Assembly (NCBI RefSeq): GCF_900155685.1
Contig: NZ_LT732547.1
Span: forward strand, 765,648-829,647
Length of the DNA stretch: 64,000 bases
From: Paenibacillus bouchesdurhonensis
GTDB taxonomy: Bacteria; Bacillota; Bacilli; Paenibacillales; Paenibacillaceae
Direction: 5' to 3'
Below, piece by piece: positions 1 to 6,887 of this stretch. The notes beneath the pieces are model-generated. The model saw nothing but the letters and a program-made list of their open reading frames with translations, was not told the DNA's origin and ran no database searches. The position numbers and the translations under genes are program-made. Position 1 is the stretch's first letter; each line of letters starts with the position of its first letter.

Positions 1-69
1 GTGTTTCTGCTTGGCTCGGGGTTGTACGTCGTAATGCTGCATGTTCTTGCTGCTCGATTTACTATATAG
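1..69 (+). CDS. 3' end of an upstream gene (partial), possible membrane protein
   Basis: Frame 1 is open from the first base to a TAG at 67-69 and gives 22 residues that are mostly hydrophobic (Phe, Leu, Val, Ala) ending in Arg-Phe-Thr-Ile. This looks like the last transmembrane helix of a protein whose body lies outside the window. It ends 45 bp before the next gene on the same strand. The family cannot be named from so little sequence. Confidence 0.4.
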   Translation: MFLLGSGLYVVMLHVLAARFTI

Positions 70-114
70 ATATATTTTGCGGGTAATTGATGATTAAAAA
101 CAAAGGAGAAGCGG

Positions 115-915
115 ATGAAAATTGATTTGCATACCCATGTTAAGCTTGCTAAGAAAACAGCCTTTAGTCACGTTTATTTTAAGGAAATGATGACCGAAGC
201 CGGAAAAAGCGGCCTGGATGCTGTCGCGATGACCGAGCATTTCAATACTTTGCGGTATGAGGATATTTACCGGGTGCTGGATCGGCATTATCCCTATGAG
301 CAAGGCTACTATATGGCCGAGGGGATGAAGGTGTTTCCCGGCATCGAAGTGGACATTCAGGAGACCGGTCATATTCTGATCATTGGAGACCGGGAACGGA
401 TATTGGCACTGAGGCAGCGCCTGGAGCCCTATACGGAGAAAGGACGGTTCATCGATTTCCAGACGCTGCTGGACTGGAGCGAGGGTCAAGGATTTCTGCG
501 CATAGGGGCGCATCCGTTCCGGCTAGGGACGCCACTGCATCATTTGCCGGAAGAACTGCTGGGGAGGCTGGACGCTTTTGATCTGAACGGCAAGGATATT
601 TATGCGCAAGGTTTGGAGGCCTATCGCGCTCGAATCGATGAATTTGCGCTGCGCCTGGGACGCCCTGTTGTCGGGGGAAGCGATACGCATCAATATATGC
701 AGTATGGCAGCGTCGTTAATAGCTTGAACGGGGAAGCGGAGACTGCAGAGGAGCTGCGAGACCTGATCCTGCGGGGGGCGTATCAGATTGAAATTTCGCC
801 ATGTCTGCATGCGAAGGTGAAGTCCGCGAATGTAATCAAGGCGCTGTTGAAAAAGGAAATGGCTGCTTCCGAAGAGAACAGCGGGAATTTGCGGGAGCTC
901 GGGGAAATGGCATAG
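115..915 (+). CDS. PHP domain metal-dependent phosphoesterase
   Basis: A 266-residue protein with the metal ligands of the PHP superfamily: HxH at residues 6-8 at the extreme N-terminus, E41-H42, E78, H133 (in AHPFR) and D190/H192 (in GSDTH). This family makes a distorted TIM barrel with a di- or trinuclear metal site that hydrolyses phosphoesters. The length fits stand-alone PHP proteins (histidinol-phosphatase-like or nucleoside bisphosphate phosphatase-like); the substrate cannot be told. The ATG at 115 follows AAAGGAGAAGCGG. A strong hairpin follows the stop, so it is probably transcribed alone or as the last gene with the upstream fragment. Confidence 0.85.
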   Translation: MKIDLHTHVKLAKKTAFSHVYFKEMMTEAGKSGLDAVAMTEHFNTLRYEDIYRVLDRHYPYEQGYYMAEGMKVFPGIEVDIQETGHILIIGDRERILALRQRLEPYTEKGRFIDFQTLLDWSEGQGFLRIGAHPFRLGTPLHHLPEELLGRLDAFDLNGKDIYAQGLEAYRARIDEFALRLGRPVVGGSDTHQYMQYGSVVNSLNGEAETAEELRDLILRGAYQIEISPCLHAKVKSANVIKALLKKEMAASEENSGNLRELGEMA

Positions 916-935
916 CGGAGATCAGTGCAAAGGCA

Positions 936-975
936 AGGTTCAGGCCTCTTCCGGGCGCGGGAGAGGCCTGAACCT
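936..975. terminator. Perfect 14-bp hairpin downstream of the PHP gene
   Basis: AGGTTCAGGCCTCT (936-949) is the exact reverse complement of 962-975, with a 12-base GC-rich loop. There is no T-run after it, so it may be an RNA-stabilising hairpin or a weak terminator rather than a classical intrinsic terminator. Confidence 0.55.
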
Positions 976-1124
976 CATATCTCCATACAGATCACGCTAA
1001 GGCGCTGGGAGGTACAGCGGCGTGCCGCTTATTTGAAAAGAAGGAGCGGGAATTGTTACAATAAGAGGCAGTATGAATGTTATTTTAAAAGTATGGAACG
1101 TTATTATAAGAAGGGGGGAGCAGC

Positions 1125-1427
1125 ATGGCGATTGCAGAGGTAACGGTGATTCCCATCGGGACGTGCACAACAAGCTTAAGCCCATATGTAGCCGAGCTGC
1201 AGCGGGTATTGGAGAAGCAGGAAGGCATTCGTTATACACTGACCTCGATGAGCACGATTATTGAAGGGCCGTTGGACAGTGTGTTCGCCGCTATACGGGC
1301 GATTCATGAGTCGCCGTTCCAATCCGGTGCCCAGCGGGTGTCCACCTCGATCAAGATTGACGATCGGCGAGACAAAGAGAGCTCCTCGGAGCAGAAGCTG
1401 CGCTCGGTTCAGGCGAAGCTGCAATAA
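1125..1427 (+). CDS. MTH1187-family thiamine-binding protein
   Basis: A 100-residue protein of the MTH1187/YkoF-like thiamine-binding family (Pfam Thiamine_BP). Family members are small ferredoxin-fold oligomers that bind thiamine or pyrimidine precursors in the cytoplasm. Visible hallmarks are the N-terminal strand with VTVIPIGTCTTSLSPYV, the central YTLTSMSTIIEG strand and the C-terminal QRVSTSIKIDDRRD segment. The length is normal for the family. The ATG follows a strong AAGAAGGGGGGAG ribosome site. No TPP riboswitch is seen upstream and no thiamine transporter is adjacent, so its role in thiamine salvage is by family only. Confidence 0.85.
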   Translation: MAIAEVTVIPIGTCTTSLSPYVAELQRVLEKQEGIRYTLTSMSTIIEGPLDSVFAAIRAIHESPFQSGAQRVSTSIKIDDRRDKESSSEQKLRSVQAKLQ

Positions 1428-1507
1428 ATAAATTCCTGATTTTGAGGGCTTGCAAAATTTTCGGATCGAGTTATAATATTTTTTGTTTCAAGTTAAGCAG
1501 TGAATAT

Positions 1508-1579
1508 GCTGGTGTAGCTCAGGGGTAGAGCAACGCACTCGTAATGCGTAGGTCGGGGGTTCAATTCCCTTCACCAGCA
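1508..1579 (+). tRNA. tRNA-Thr (anticodon CGT)
   Basis: The acceptor stem GCTGGTG (1508-1514) pairs with CACCAGC (1572-1578), discriminator A1579. The D arm is GCTC/GAGC, the anticodon stem ACGCA/TGCGT encloses loop CTCGTAA with anticodon CGT (reads ACG, Thr), and the T arm has loop TTCAATT. CCA is not encoded. The segment from 1533 onward is repeated at 2876, so this gene is the left boundary of a small island. Confidence 0.95.
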
Positions 1580-1637
1580 TCTTGCTAAAATCAAGCGCAG
1601 AGCGGCTTCCGAGGTTTTCGGGAGCCGCGTTTTTTTG
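1533..1637 (+). repeat. Left 105-bp direct repeat (tRNA-Thr 3' part plus terminator), attL-like
   Basis: Starts in the anticodon stem (ACGCA) and runs through the tRNA 3' end and its terminator. The copy at 2876-2980 has a constant offset of 1,343 bp, no indels and three mismatches that I can see (C1538/T, A1601/C, and a G/C in the terminator loop near 1621). This is the arrangement left when an element integrates into a tRNA 3' end. Confidence 0.85.
1602..1636 (+). terminator. Intrinsic terminator of tRNA-Thr
   Basis: GCGGCTTCCG, loop AGGTTTT, CGGGAGCCGC, then a run of seven T. A slightly diverged copy with the same T-run lies at about 2945-2979 in the right repeat. Confidence 0.85.
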
Positions 1638-1812
1638 TGTTTTTATGCAAACTTCTAACATTCTTCTAACCTTTATTTGAGTAAAGTGGTATCTTAAATG
1701 AAATGGCCGCTTTTTGTCCCCTGCTTAATCTAATTTATCGGTATACCATGCATGCTAGCTGCTTTGGGACTCAGGTACAGGTATTAGAGCGTGTCGTTCA
1801 CAAAATCTGCAT

Positions 1813-2334
1813 TTATTCTCTGTCTGTTTTCCAATACCAGAATTTAGATCCCTGTGCAATTATAAATCGCTCTAACCAGGTTTCAAAGTTACAATAAAAA
1901 CTGCCTGCTAAGTCAACAGGATTCATGCTCTCACAGAGCAGTAAATAATGTTCTTCGCCGTTTCGCCATCGACTCAAATCAATTACAATCCGATCATCGA
2001 CTATATTTGCAACAACGATCTTATCGGGTTGGTAAGTAGTATCATTATAAAGAATGACGTCATCGATTGAATATATGATGTTTTCGCCACCATATTGAGG
2101 GTTCTCGAATAATGAAGCACCGTTACAGTATTTTAAAAATTGGATATAATCGTATGGAAATTCAGACGAAAAATGCATTGTTAGTTTCTGAATCTCTTCA
2201 TTGATAGCTGGAGGATTGAAATGACTACACGCATTCACAATATCACCTCCGCTTATGATGATTTCATCACAGCCCCCGTGCATTTCTTGCCGTTTTTTTA
2301 AATGAAGAATTAGTTTCTGTAACATCTGTATCAT
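1813..2334 (-). CDS. SMI1/KNR4 family immunity protein
   Basis: A 173-residue SMI1/KNR4-fold (SUKH) protein: the segment with FPYDYIQFLKYCNG, then YGGENIIYSIDDV and the later VDDRIVIDLSRW and YLLLCESMNPVD strands follow the family order. SUKH proteins are the most common immunity partners of nuclease-type polymorphic toxins. It lies just downstream, in transcription order, of the truncated HNH toxin fragment, separated by a strong terminator, which supports an immunity role. The start ATG is preceded by GAAAGGATG. It may survive as an orphan immunity gene protecting against kin that still carry the complete toxin. Confidence 0.8.
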   Translation of the reverse strand: MIQMLQKLILHLKKRQEMHGGCDEIIISGGDIVNACSHFNPPAINEEIQKLTMHFSSEFPYDYIQFLKYCNGASLFENPQYGGENIIYSIDDVILYNDTTYQPDKIVVANIVDDRIVIDLSRWRNGEEHYLLLCESMNPVDLAGSFYCNFETWLERFIIAQGSKFWYWKTDRE

Positions 2335-2340
2335 CCTTTC

Positions 2341-2381
2341 AAAAAAACTGACTCCATAGGCTATAGCCCTGAAGTCAGTTT
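2341..2381 (-). terminator. Terminator between toxin fragment and immunity gene
   Basis: On the minus strand AAACTGACT (2381-2373) pairs with AGTCAGTTT (2353-2345) and is followed by a run of seven T. It would stop transcripts from the toxin gene before the immunity gene, so the immunity gene needs read-through or its own promoter in the short gap. Confidence 0.75.
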
Positions 2382-2387
2382 ATCAGA

Positions 2388-2834
2388 TTAATATGCAGCA
2401 AACCAAGGAGTCACCACGGATTGATGGAGCACAGTTGAGATCGGGATTAGATTATCAAAAGCATTGGTTCCGCCTAAGTTACGAGGTCTTATATGGTGTA
2501 TATTTGTTACACTTCCCGACCAATTCCAGTTGTTGTTAGGATATAACTCACTATATTTTTTAATATAGTTCGCTCTATCTGTAGTTGTCCAATCAATGGA
2601 AGGCGTTCTCGCCCAATTTGCTTTTGCTGGTTCAGTCATTACTTTTCCCGAATAAGGATCCGCATGGAAAGGATAGATTGTTGCATTTTTATTCGTTAAA
2701 ATCTGTCTAGTCTGTACGCTGTCTGTTCCCATGGATATGCCCAGTATGTTTTTGATGTTAGAATCTACTTGTCCAAAATAGAATCCTGTATCAGTGATGC
2801 TTTTTGTACATGTTACTTCTTTTCCAACTTTCAC
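2388..2834 (-). CDS. HNH/endonuclease VII-type polymorphic toxin domain, 5'-truncated
   Basis: The 148 residues end in a typical HNH toxin: HH at 113-114 in IHHIRPRNLGG, N124 and D127-N128-L in GGTNAFDNL, H137 and a VTPWFAAY tail. This is the C-terminal nuclease of LXG/RHS-type contact or secreted toxins, which cut DNA or RNA. The GTG at 2834 has no ribosome site, and the frame stays open upstream through 2835-2875 into the right tRNA repeat, reaching a TGA inside the tRNA sequence. So the N-terminal delivery part was lost at the island junction and this is probably not expressed as a working toxin. SMI1 immunity gene follows. Confidence 0.7.
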   Translation of the reverse strand: MKVGKEVTCTKSITDTGFYFGQVDSNIKNILGISMGTDSVQTRQILTNKNATIYPFHADPYSGKVMTEPAKANWARTPSIDWTTTDRANYIKKYSELYPNNNWNWSGSVTNIHHIRPRNLGGTNAFDNLIPISTVLHQSVVTPWFAAY

Positions 2835-2875
2835 ATCTAACAGAACTTTATAAAGCCGTACAAAACTATCTGACG

Positions 2876-2980
2876 ACGCATTCGTAATGCGTAGGTCGGG
2901 GGTTCAATTCCCTTCACCAGCATCTTGCTAAAATCAAGCGCAGCGCGGCTTCCGAGGTTTTCCGGAGCCGCGTTTTTTTG
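2876..2980 (+). repeat. Right 105-bp direct repeat (tRNA-Thr 3' part plus terminator), attR-like
   Basis: Copy of 1533-1637. The anticodon arm (ACGCA TTCGTAA TGCGT), T arm, acceptor 3' strand and terminator are kept, but the tRNA 5' half is missing, so it cannot make a tRNA. Confidence 0.85.
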
Positions 2981-3050
2981 CGTGGATTTTTTTGACTTTC
3001 AGCGGACCTGGGGTCGGTGAAATCACGAAAACAACTTATAAGTAAGGTCA

Positions 3051-3079
3051 TTGACAGATATTTATAAGTGTTTAATAAT
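3051..3079 (+). promoter_or_regulatory. Sigma-A promoter of the GntR/ABC operon
   Basis: TTGACA at 3051-3056, a 17-bp spacer and AATAAT at 3074-3079: perfect -35, near-perfect -10. The -10 lies inside the palindrome at 3067-3111. Confidence 0.75.
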
Positions 3080-3111
3080 GTACTTATACAACAAGTACAC
3101 TATTAAACACT
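3067..3111. promoter_or_regulatory. Large palindromic operator, likely for the adjacent YtrA-type regulator
   Basis: The 19-bp arm 3067-3085 (AGTGTTTAATAATGTACTT) is repeated inverted at 3093-3111 with one mismatch and a 7-bp centre. It covers the -10 box and ends right at the ribosome site of the regulator gene. YtrA-subfamily GntR proteins bind AGTGTA-type inverted repeats, so autoregulation is likely. Confidence 0.7.
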
Positions 3112-3124
3112 AGGGAGGGCGTTT

Positions 3125-3502
3125 GTGGAAATTATCATTAGTAGTAATACAAGTAAACCCATCTACGAACAAATCACTTCCCAAATAAAGGCCAAAATCA
3201 TGAGCGGTGAATTGCAGACAGGGGATCTTATTCCTTCCATGCGTTCATTAGCTAAATCACTTCATGTAAGTGTGATTACGGTTCAAAAGGCTTATGAAGA
3301 TTTGCAGCGGGATGGGTTTATTGAAACGACCGTTGGACGCGGCAGCTTCGTATCTGCTCAAAACAGGGATTTTATTCAGGAAGAACAGCAACGTAGAGCC
3401 GAGGAGCATTTACGTGAGGCTGCTGAAATCGGAAGATCAAGCGGTATTTCGGTTGAGAAGCTTGTCGAATTATTAAAACTGTTCTATCAGGAGGAAGATT
3501 GA
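3125..3502 (+). CDS. GntR family regulator, YtrA subfamily
   Basis: A 125-residue protein: GntR winged helix at about 8-75 (PIYEQITSQIKAKIMSG, then the recognition helix SVITVQKAYEDLQRDG) and a short helical C-terminal tail in place of an effector domain. That size is the mark of the YtrA subfamily, which usually represses an ABC transporter in the same operon, as here. GTG start after AGGGAGG. Its stop overlaps or abuts the ATPase start. The promoter and operator lie immediately upstream. Confidence 0.9.
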   Translation: MEIIISSNTSKPIYEQITSQIKAKIMSGELQTGDLIPSMRSLAKSLHVSVITVQKAYEDLQRDGFIETTVGRGSFVSAQNRDFIQEEQQRRAEEHLREAAEIGRSSGISVEKLVELLKLFYQEED

Positions 3503-3504
3503 GC

Positions 3505-4371
3505 ATGCATACCCACGCTTTAGAATTAAGGGGTGTGACAAAAACATATCCCAACTTCACATTAGACAATGTATCCTTTTGCGTGCCAAAGGGGAGTATC
3601 GTAGGCTTAATCGGTGAGAATGGAGCTGGCAAAAGCACTACGATCAACGCCATTTTGGATTTGATCCAAAAGAATGCCGGAACAGTGACCTTCTGGGGAA
3701 AGGAGTTATCCGCAGATCCAAAGCAGCTTAAAGAAGATATAGGCATGGTTTTCGATGGCATTCATTTTTATGAGACACTCACACCAGCAAAAGTCGGCAA
3801 AATCTCAGCGCATGCTTACCAACAATGGGATTCTGCATTATTCGATAGCTACTTAAGTAAATTTCAATTGCCGCTGGATAAAAAAATAAAAACCTTTTCC
3901 AAAGGGATGAAAGTGAAGCTTGGTATCGCGGTTGCTCTATCCCATCATCCCAAAATCTTGATTTTGGATGAAGCCACTAGTGGGCTTGACCCGGTGATGC
4001 GAGACGATATATTAGATGTTTTTCTGGATTTTGTTCAAGATGAACATCATTCTATCCTTATGTCCTCGCATATTACAACTGATTTGGAAAAGGTAGCAGA
4101 CTACATCACATTTATTCACCAAGGCAAAATCGTCTTTAGTAAGCAAAAAGATGAGCTTATTTACAACTATGGTGTTATCCGTTGCGGAGCAGCCATGTTT
4201 GATACCATTAACAAGAACGATATTTTGGCCTTCCGGAAGCGCGATTTTCAATGGGATGTTCTAGTGGCAGACAAGGAAAAGGCTCGTCGGACATACAAAA
4301 ATGCAATCGTTGATGATGCTTCCATAGATGATATTCTGTTGCTCTATGTGAAGGGGGAACGAATGGGATGA
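3505..4371 (+). CDS. ABC transporter ATP-binding protein (YtrB/EcsA-like)
   Basis: Complete ABC ATPase of 288 residues: Walker A GENGAGKS at about 37-44, an ABC signature in the variant form FSKGM at 131-135, and Walker B ILILDE with E156 followed by the D-loop SGLDP. The C-terminal region after residue 215 is a small extra domain common in exporters regulated by YtrA-type repressors. The ATG at 3505 is preferred over the TTG at 3499 because the GGAGG lies at a proper distance. It pairs with the permease downstream (4-bp ATGA overlap). The substrate is unknown; related systems answer to cell-wall antibiotics. Confidence 0.88.
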   Translation: MHTHALELRGVTKTYPNFTLDNVSFCVPKGSIVGLIGENGAGKSTTINAILDLIQKNAGTVTFWGKELSADPKQLKEDIGMVFDGIHFYETLTPAKVGKISAHAYQQWDSALFDSYLSKFQLPLDKKIKTFSKGMKVKLGIAVALSHHPKILILDEATSGLDPVMRDDILDVFLDFVQDEHHSILMSSHITTDLEKVADYITFIHQGKIVFSKQKDELIYNYGVIRCGAAMFDTINKNDILAFRKRDFQWDVLVADKEKARRTYKNAIVDDASIDDILLLYVKGERMG

Positions 4372-5018
4372 AAAGCTTGATATGGAAAGATTTATATAAC
4401 ATCGGACATAACACATGGTCAATGCTGTTCATGCTTGTTGTGTTTGTTTTTATATTGGTTCCGCAAAACGGACCTATCAGTTATATTATTACTTCCGGCG
4501 TTTTATGTGGAATGATGGTGATTACGACATTTGCATTTGATGACCATGCAAAATGGACGAAATATGCGATGATCATGCCACTGACTAGGAAAGACATTGT
4601 ACGGAGCAAATTTATCGTATTATTTATTTTTTCAATTATCGGTGTTGTTTCAGGAACGATTTTGGGTGTAGCGGGCGGAGCGATATTTAAGAAAATTAAT
4701 CTTACGAGCATGAATGATTGGATGGGGTTGCTGGTTGCAGCTGGCATGGGATTAGTTATATCTTACTTCTTCGGATGTATGATCATTCCGCTGCTTTTTA
4801 AATATGGTGCGGAAAAGGCACGTGCTCTGTCTCTTGTTGCTTTTGTAGTCCCCGTATTAATCTTCCTTGGCATATACTATCTGCTATTGATGGCAGGGAT
4901 TGTTTTAGATGATACTATGGTTTTGATCGTCATAAGTATTTCCCCAGTAGTGGTTCTGTTATGGGCTCTGCTGATGTATAAAGTCAGTTATGGCATATTT
5001 AGACGTCAGGAATTTTAA
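4368..5018 (+). CDS. ABC-2 type permease (ABC2_membrane_5-like)
   Basis: A 216-residue membrane protein with about six hydrophobic segments, starting with KSLIWKDLYNI, the usual opening of this permease family, and a cytoplasmic DDHAKWTKYAMIMPLTRKDIVRSKF loop after the second helix that fits the family. It is the membrane half of the exporter with the ATPase just upstream, whose stop it overlaps. A homodimer is expected because no second permease gene is present. Confidence 0.85.
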   Translation: MKSLIWKDLYNIGHNTWSMLFMLVVFVFILVPQNGPISYIITSGVLCGMMVITTFAFDDHAKWTKYAMIMPLTRKDIVRSKFIVLFIFSIIGVVSGTILGVAGGAIFKKINLTSMNDWMGLLVAAGMGLVISYFFGCMIIPLLFKYGAEKARALSLVAFVVPVLIFLGIYYLLLMAGIVLDDTMVLIVISISPVVVLLWALLMYKVSYGIFRRQEF

Positions 5019-5078
5019 AGAATAAGGTGCAGTTTGGGAATAGGTGCTCAGTCAGCCAGAGAAGGGATGTGATAACAA

Positions 5079-5834
5079 TTGAATAAACAGGGACACTCTG
5101 CACTAGCCTTTCTTGCTGGATCAGTTACATCTGTTGCTGCCCTAACGGCTTCCCCAATGAGTACCTCATTGGAGGTTATTGGCTTCGCAGGAGTAGTATG
5201 CGCAGCTTCGATCGTTGGCGGACTTGCCCCAGATTTAGATCATAAAACGAGTACGGCGAGCCAGAAGATCCAACTGTCACCGAGGAAAAGAAAGCTCATG
5301 CGGGCATTGTCAGGGATATTCTTATTCATAGGATTCGTGTTGATTCTGCTAGGTTATTCCATACAAGCTGGAGCGATTTGGATTGGCGCGGGTATTATTG
5401 CTGGCAGTTTGGCCCGGCTTAGGACGATTATACTTCTCGCTAGCGGTGCTTTGATGCTGATAGGGTATGCCGTATATGACTGGCATTGGATGGCTCTATT
5501 CACTGGGGCTGCCCTGCTGATTATGCCGTTCGTAAAACACCGTTGGATCATTCATTCGCCCGAGTTTGCAATCGTCCTAAGTCTGGGACTCTTTGTCTTA
5601 GGAAGTCAGTATCCGGGGCTGGTTATGGCAAGTTGTCTAGGATTTATCGTGGGCTGGTGGTCTCATTTATTTGGAGATATTTTTGGGAATGACGGGATAC
5701 GTTCCTTGTTTGTTCCAAAGTTTAAAATAGCTCTACGTTTATTCGATAACGGAGGGGCTGCTGAACGAATGATTTCTAAGCTGTGTCAGTTATTCAGCAT
5801 CCTGATCTGGGTACTTTATGGACTTGTCCTCTAA
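5079..5834 (+). CDS. YdjM-like membrane-bound metal-dependent hydrolase
   Basis: A 251-residue inner-membrane protein of the YdjM/DUF457 family (COG1988). Motifs: an N-terminal GHSALAFLAG segment, GLAPDLDHKTS around residue 50, HRWIIHSP after the fourth helix, and WWSHLFGDIFGNDGIRSLFVP near residue 200; the H and D residues are the predicted metal ligands. About six helices. TTG start with GAAGGG 12 bp upstream, spacing a little long. The biochemical substrate of this family is not established. Confidence 0.8.
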   Translation: MNKQGHSALAFLAGSVTSVAALTASPMSTSLEVIGFAGVVCAASIVGGLAPDLDHKTSTASQKIQLSPRKRKLMRALSGIFLFIGFVLILLGYSIQAGAIWIGAGIIAGSLARLRTIILLASGALMLIGYAVYDWHWMALFTGAALLIMPFVKHRWIIHSPEFAIVLSLGLFVLGSQYPGLVMASCLGFIVGWWSHLFGDIFGNDGIRSLFVPKFKIALRLFDNGGAAERMISKLCQLFSILIWVLYGLVL

Positions 5835-5892
5835 GCTGAGTCCCTATAGTATTTTCCTGAACACACATCCTTAACTTCAGGATAGAAATAAA

Positions 5893-5925
5893 GCCCTGGT
5901 CATTCGGCCGGGGCATTGCTTGTTT
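5893..5925 (+). terminator. Probable weak terminator after the YdjM-like gene
   Basis: GCCCTGG (5893-5899) pairs with CCGGGGC (5908-5914), followed by a broken T-rich stretch. Confidence 0.45.
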
Positions 5926-6153
5926 CCACGCTTCCACACAGAAACTACATAAATAACAGGTACACTTAAAGCGTATAGGAGTCAATTAGGGGAGGAGTGA
6001 ATTCGAGGATGGGCGGTTGGACTTAGTTGGCGTTTCTACCCATTCTATTTTTTCGCATAGTTGAGTTTATTAGGATTTAGCAGTTATACTAAACATGAAA
6101 TTAACCAGAATAGAACAAAGAACAAGTTGAAGAGAAAAGGGGATGAGTATAAG

Positions 6154-6693
6154 TTGAGGAAAAAGATAATGATCATAGCCGGATTGTTAATCGTTGCAAT
6201 AGGGGGGTATATGATTTCTGAAATTTTCGGAAAAAAAGAGCCAGTCGTTCTTGAGTCGCAAGACATTAAGCAACTGGTTCATGAATATAGTATCGGCAAT
6301 CTAAAGGATCAATCCGCTTCAATCACATCAAACCAACTCATTGTAAATGACTCGATTTTTTATGACCTGCCTGAAAACGAATTTTTTGTTTCTGTGGCGC
6401 CGTTTATTGAGGAAACCCATCCCTGTGCAATCCACAGCTTGACTGGCTGCCAAGGAGAAATGACGGATAAAGAATTTAACGTATACATCGACGACATGAA
6501 TGGCAATGTGATACTGGATCAAGCATTAAAATCCCAATCTAATGGATTTATAGATCTATGGCTACCTCGTGACAAAACCTATCGCATTACAATCGAACAC
6601 GAAGGGAAAATTGCTGAATCAGAGATTTCTACGTACCAAAACGATAATACTTGCATCACAACTATGCAGCTAATGGAGAAAAAAGGAGTCTAG
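6154..6693 (+). CDS. CueP-like metal-binding protein, membrane-anchored
   Basis: About 179 residues: a basic start and one N-terminal transmembrane helix or uncleaved signal (MIIAGLLIVAIGGY), then an extracytoplasmic domain with CAIHSLTGCQGE, the conserved Cys/His motif of the CueP family, and a further Cys near the C-terminus (NDNTCIT). CueP binds copper in the periplasm of Salmonella. The frame stays open from a TTG at 6061, but the TTG at 6154, 11 bp after AAAAGGGG, gives a normal signal; an ATG at 6169 is also possible. A copper-type role fits the Met/His-tailed lipoprotein and two-component system that follow. Confidence 0.7.
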   Translation: MRKKIMIIAGLLIVAIGGYMISEIFGKKEPVVLESQDIKQLVHEYSIGNLKDQSASITSNQLIVNDSIFYDLPENEFFVSVAPFIEETHPCAIHSLTGCQGEMTDKEFNVYIDDMNGNVILDQALKSQSNGFIDLWLPRDKTYRITIEHEGKIAESEISTYQNDNTCITTMQLMEKKGV

Positions 6694-6734
6694 TTGGGAT
6701 CATTACAAAACGAATACAGGTTTGTTAAAAGCTG

Positions 6735-6762
6735 CCCAGTACTGAATTAGTACTGGGTATTT
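6735..6762 (+). terminator. Terminator after the CueP-like gene
   Basis: CCCAGTACT (6735-6743) and AGTACTGGG (6749-6757) form a perfect 9-bp stem followed by TATTTTAT. Confidence 0.6.
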
Positions 6763-6887
6763 TATGCTTTAATGGAAATTTAAATAAAATATGTTGGTTT
6801 CTCCACAAAAAACACACAATTTCTACAAATAATAAGTTTAAGGTATATCAGCAGTAACTCAAATAATGAAAATCAGAGGAGGCCAAC

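Larger units (their letters stand above)
1638..2875. mobile_element. 1.24-kb tRNA-bounded island without integrase (CIME-like remnant)
   Basis: The DNA between the two 105-bp tRNA-derived repeats carries only an immunity gene and a 5'-truncated nuclease toxin, both on the minus strand and AT-rich compared with the flanks. No integrase, excisionase or replication gene is visible, so it could move only with help from outside. The 175 bp between the left repeat and the first gene (1638-1812) hold no recognisable feature apart from a short direct repeat TTCTAAC. The island status is inferred from the repeats. Confidence 0.7.

Noticed and set aside
2876-2980. Second tRNA-Thr gene
   Set aside because: Only the anticodon arm to 3' end is present; the acceptor 5' strand and D arm are missing.
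5019-5078. Possible riboswitch or leader between the ABC permease and the YdjM-like gene
   Set aside because: Only 60 bp with no stable stem or T-run.
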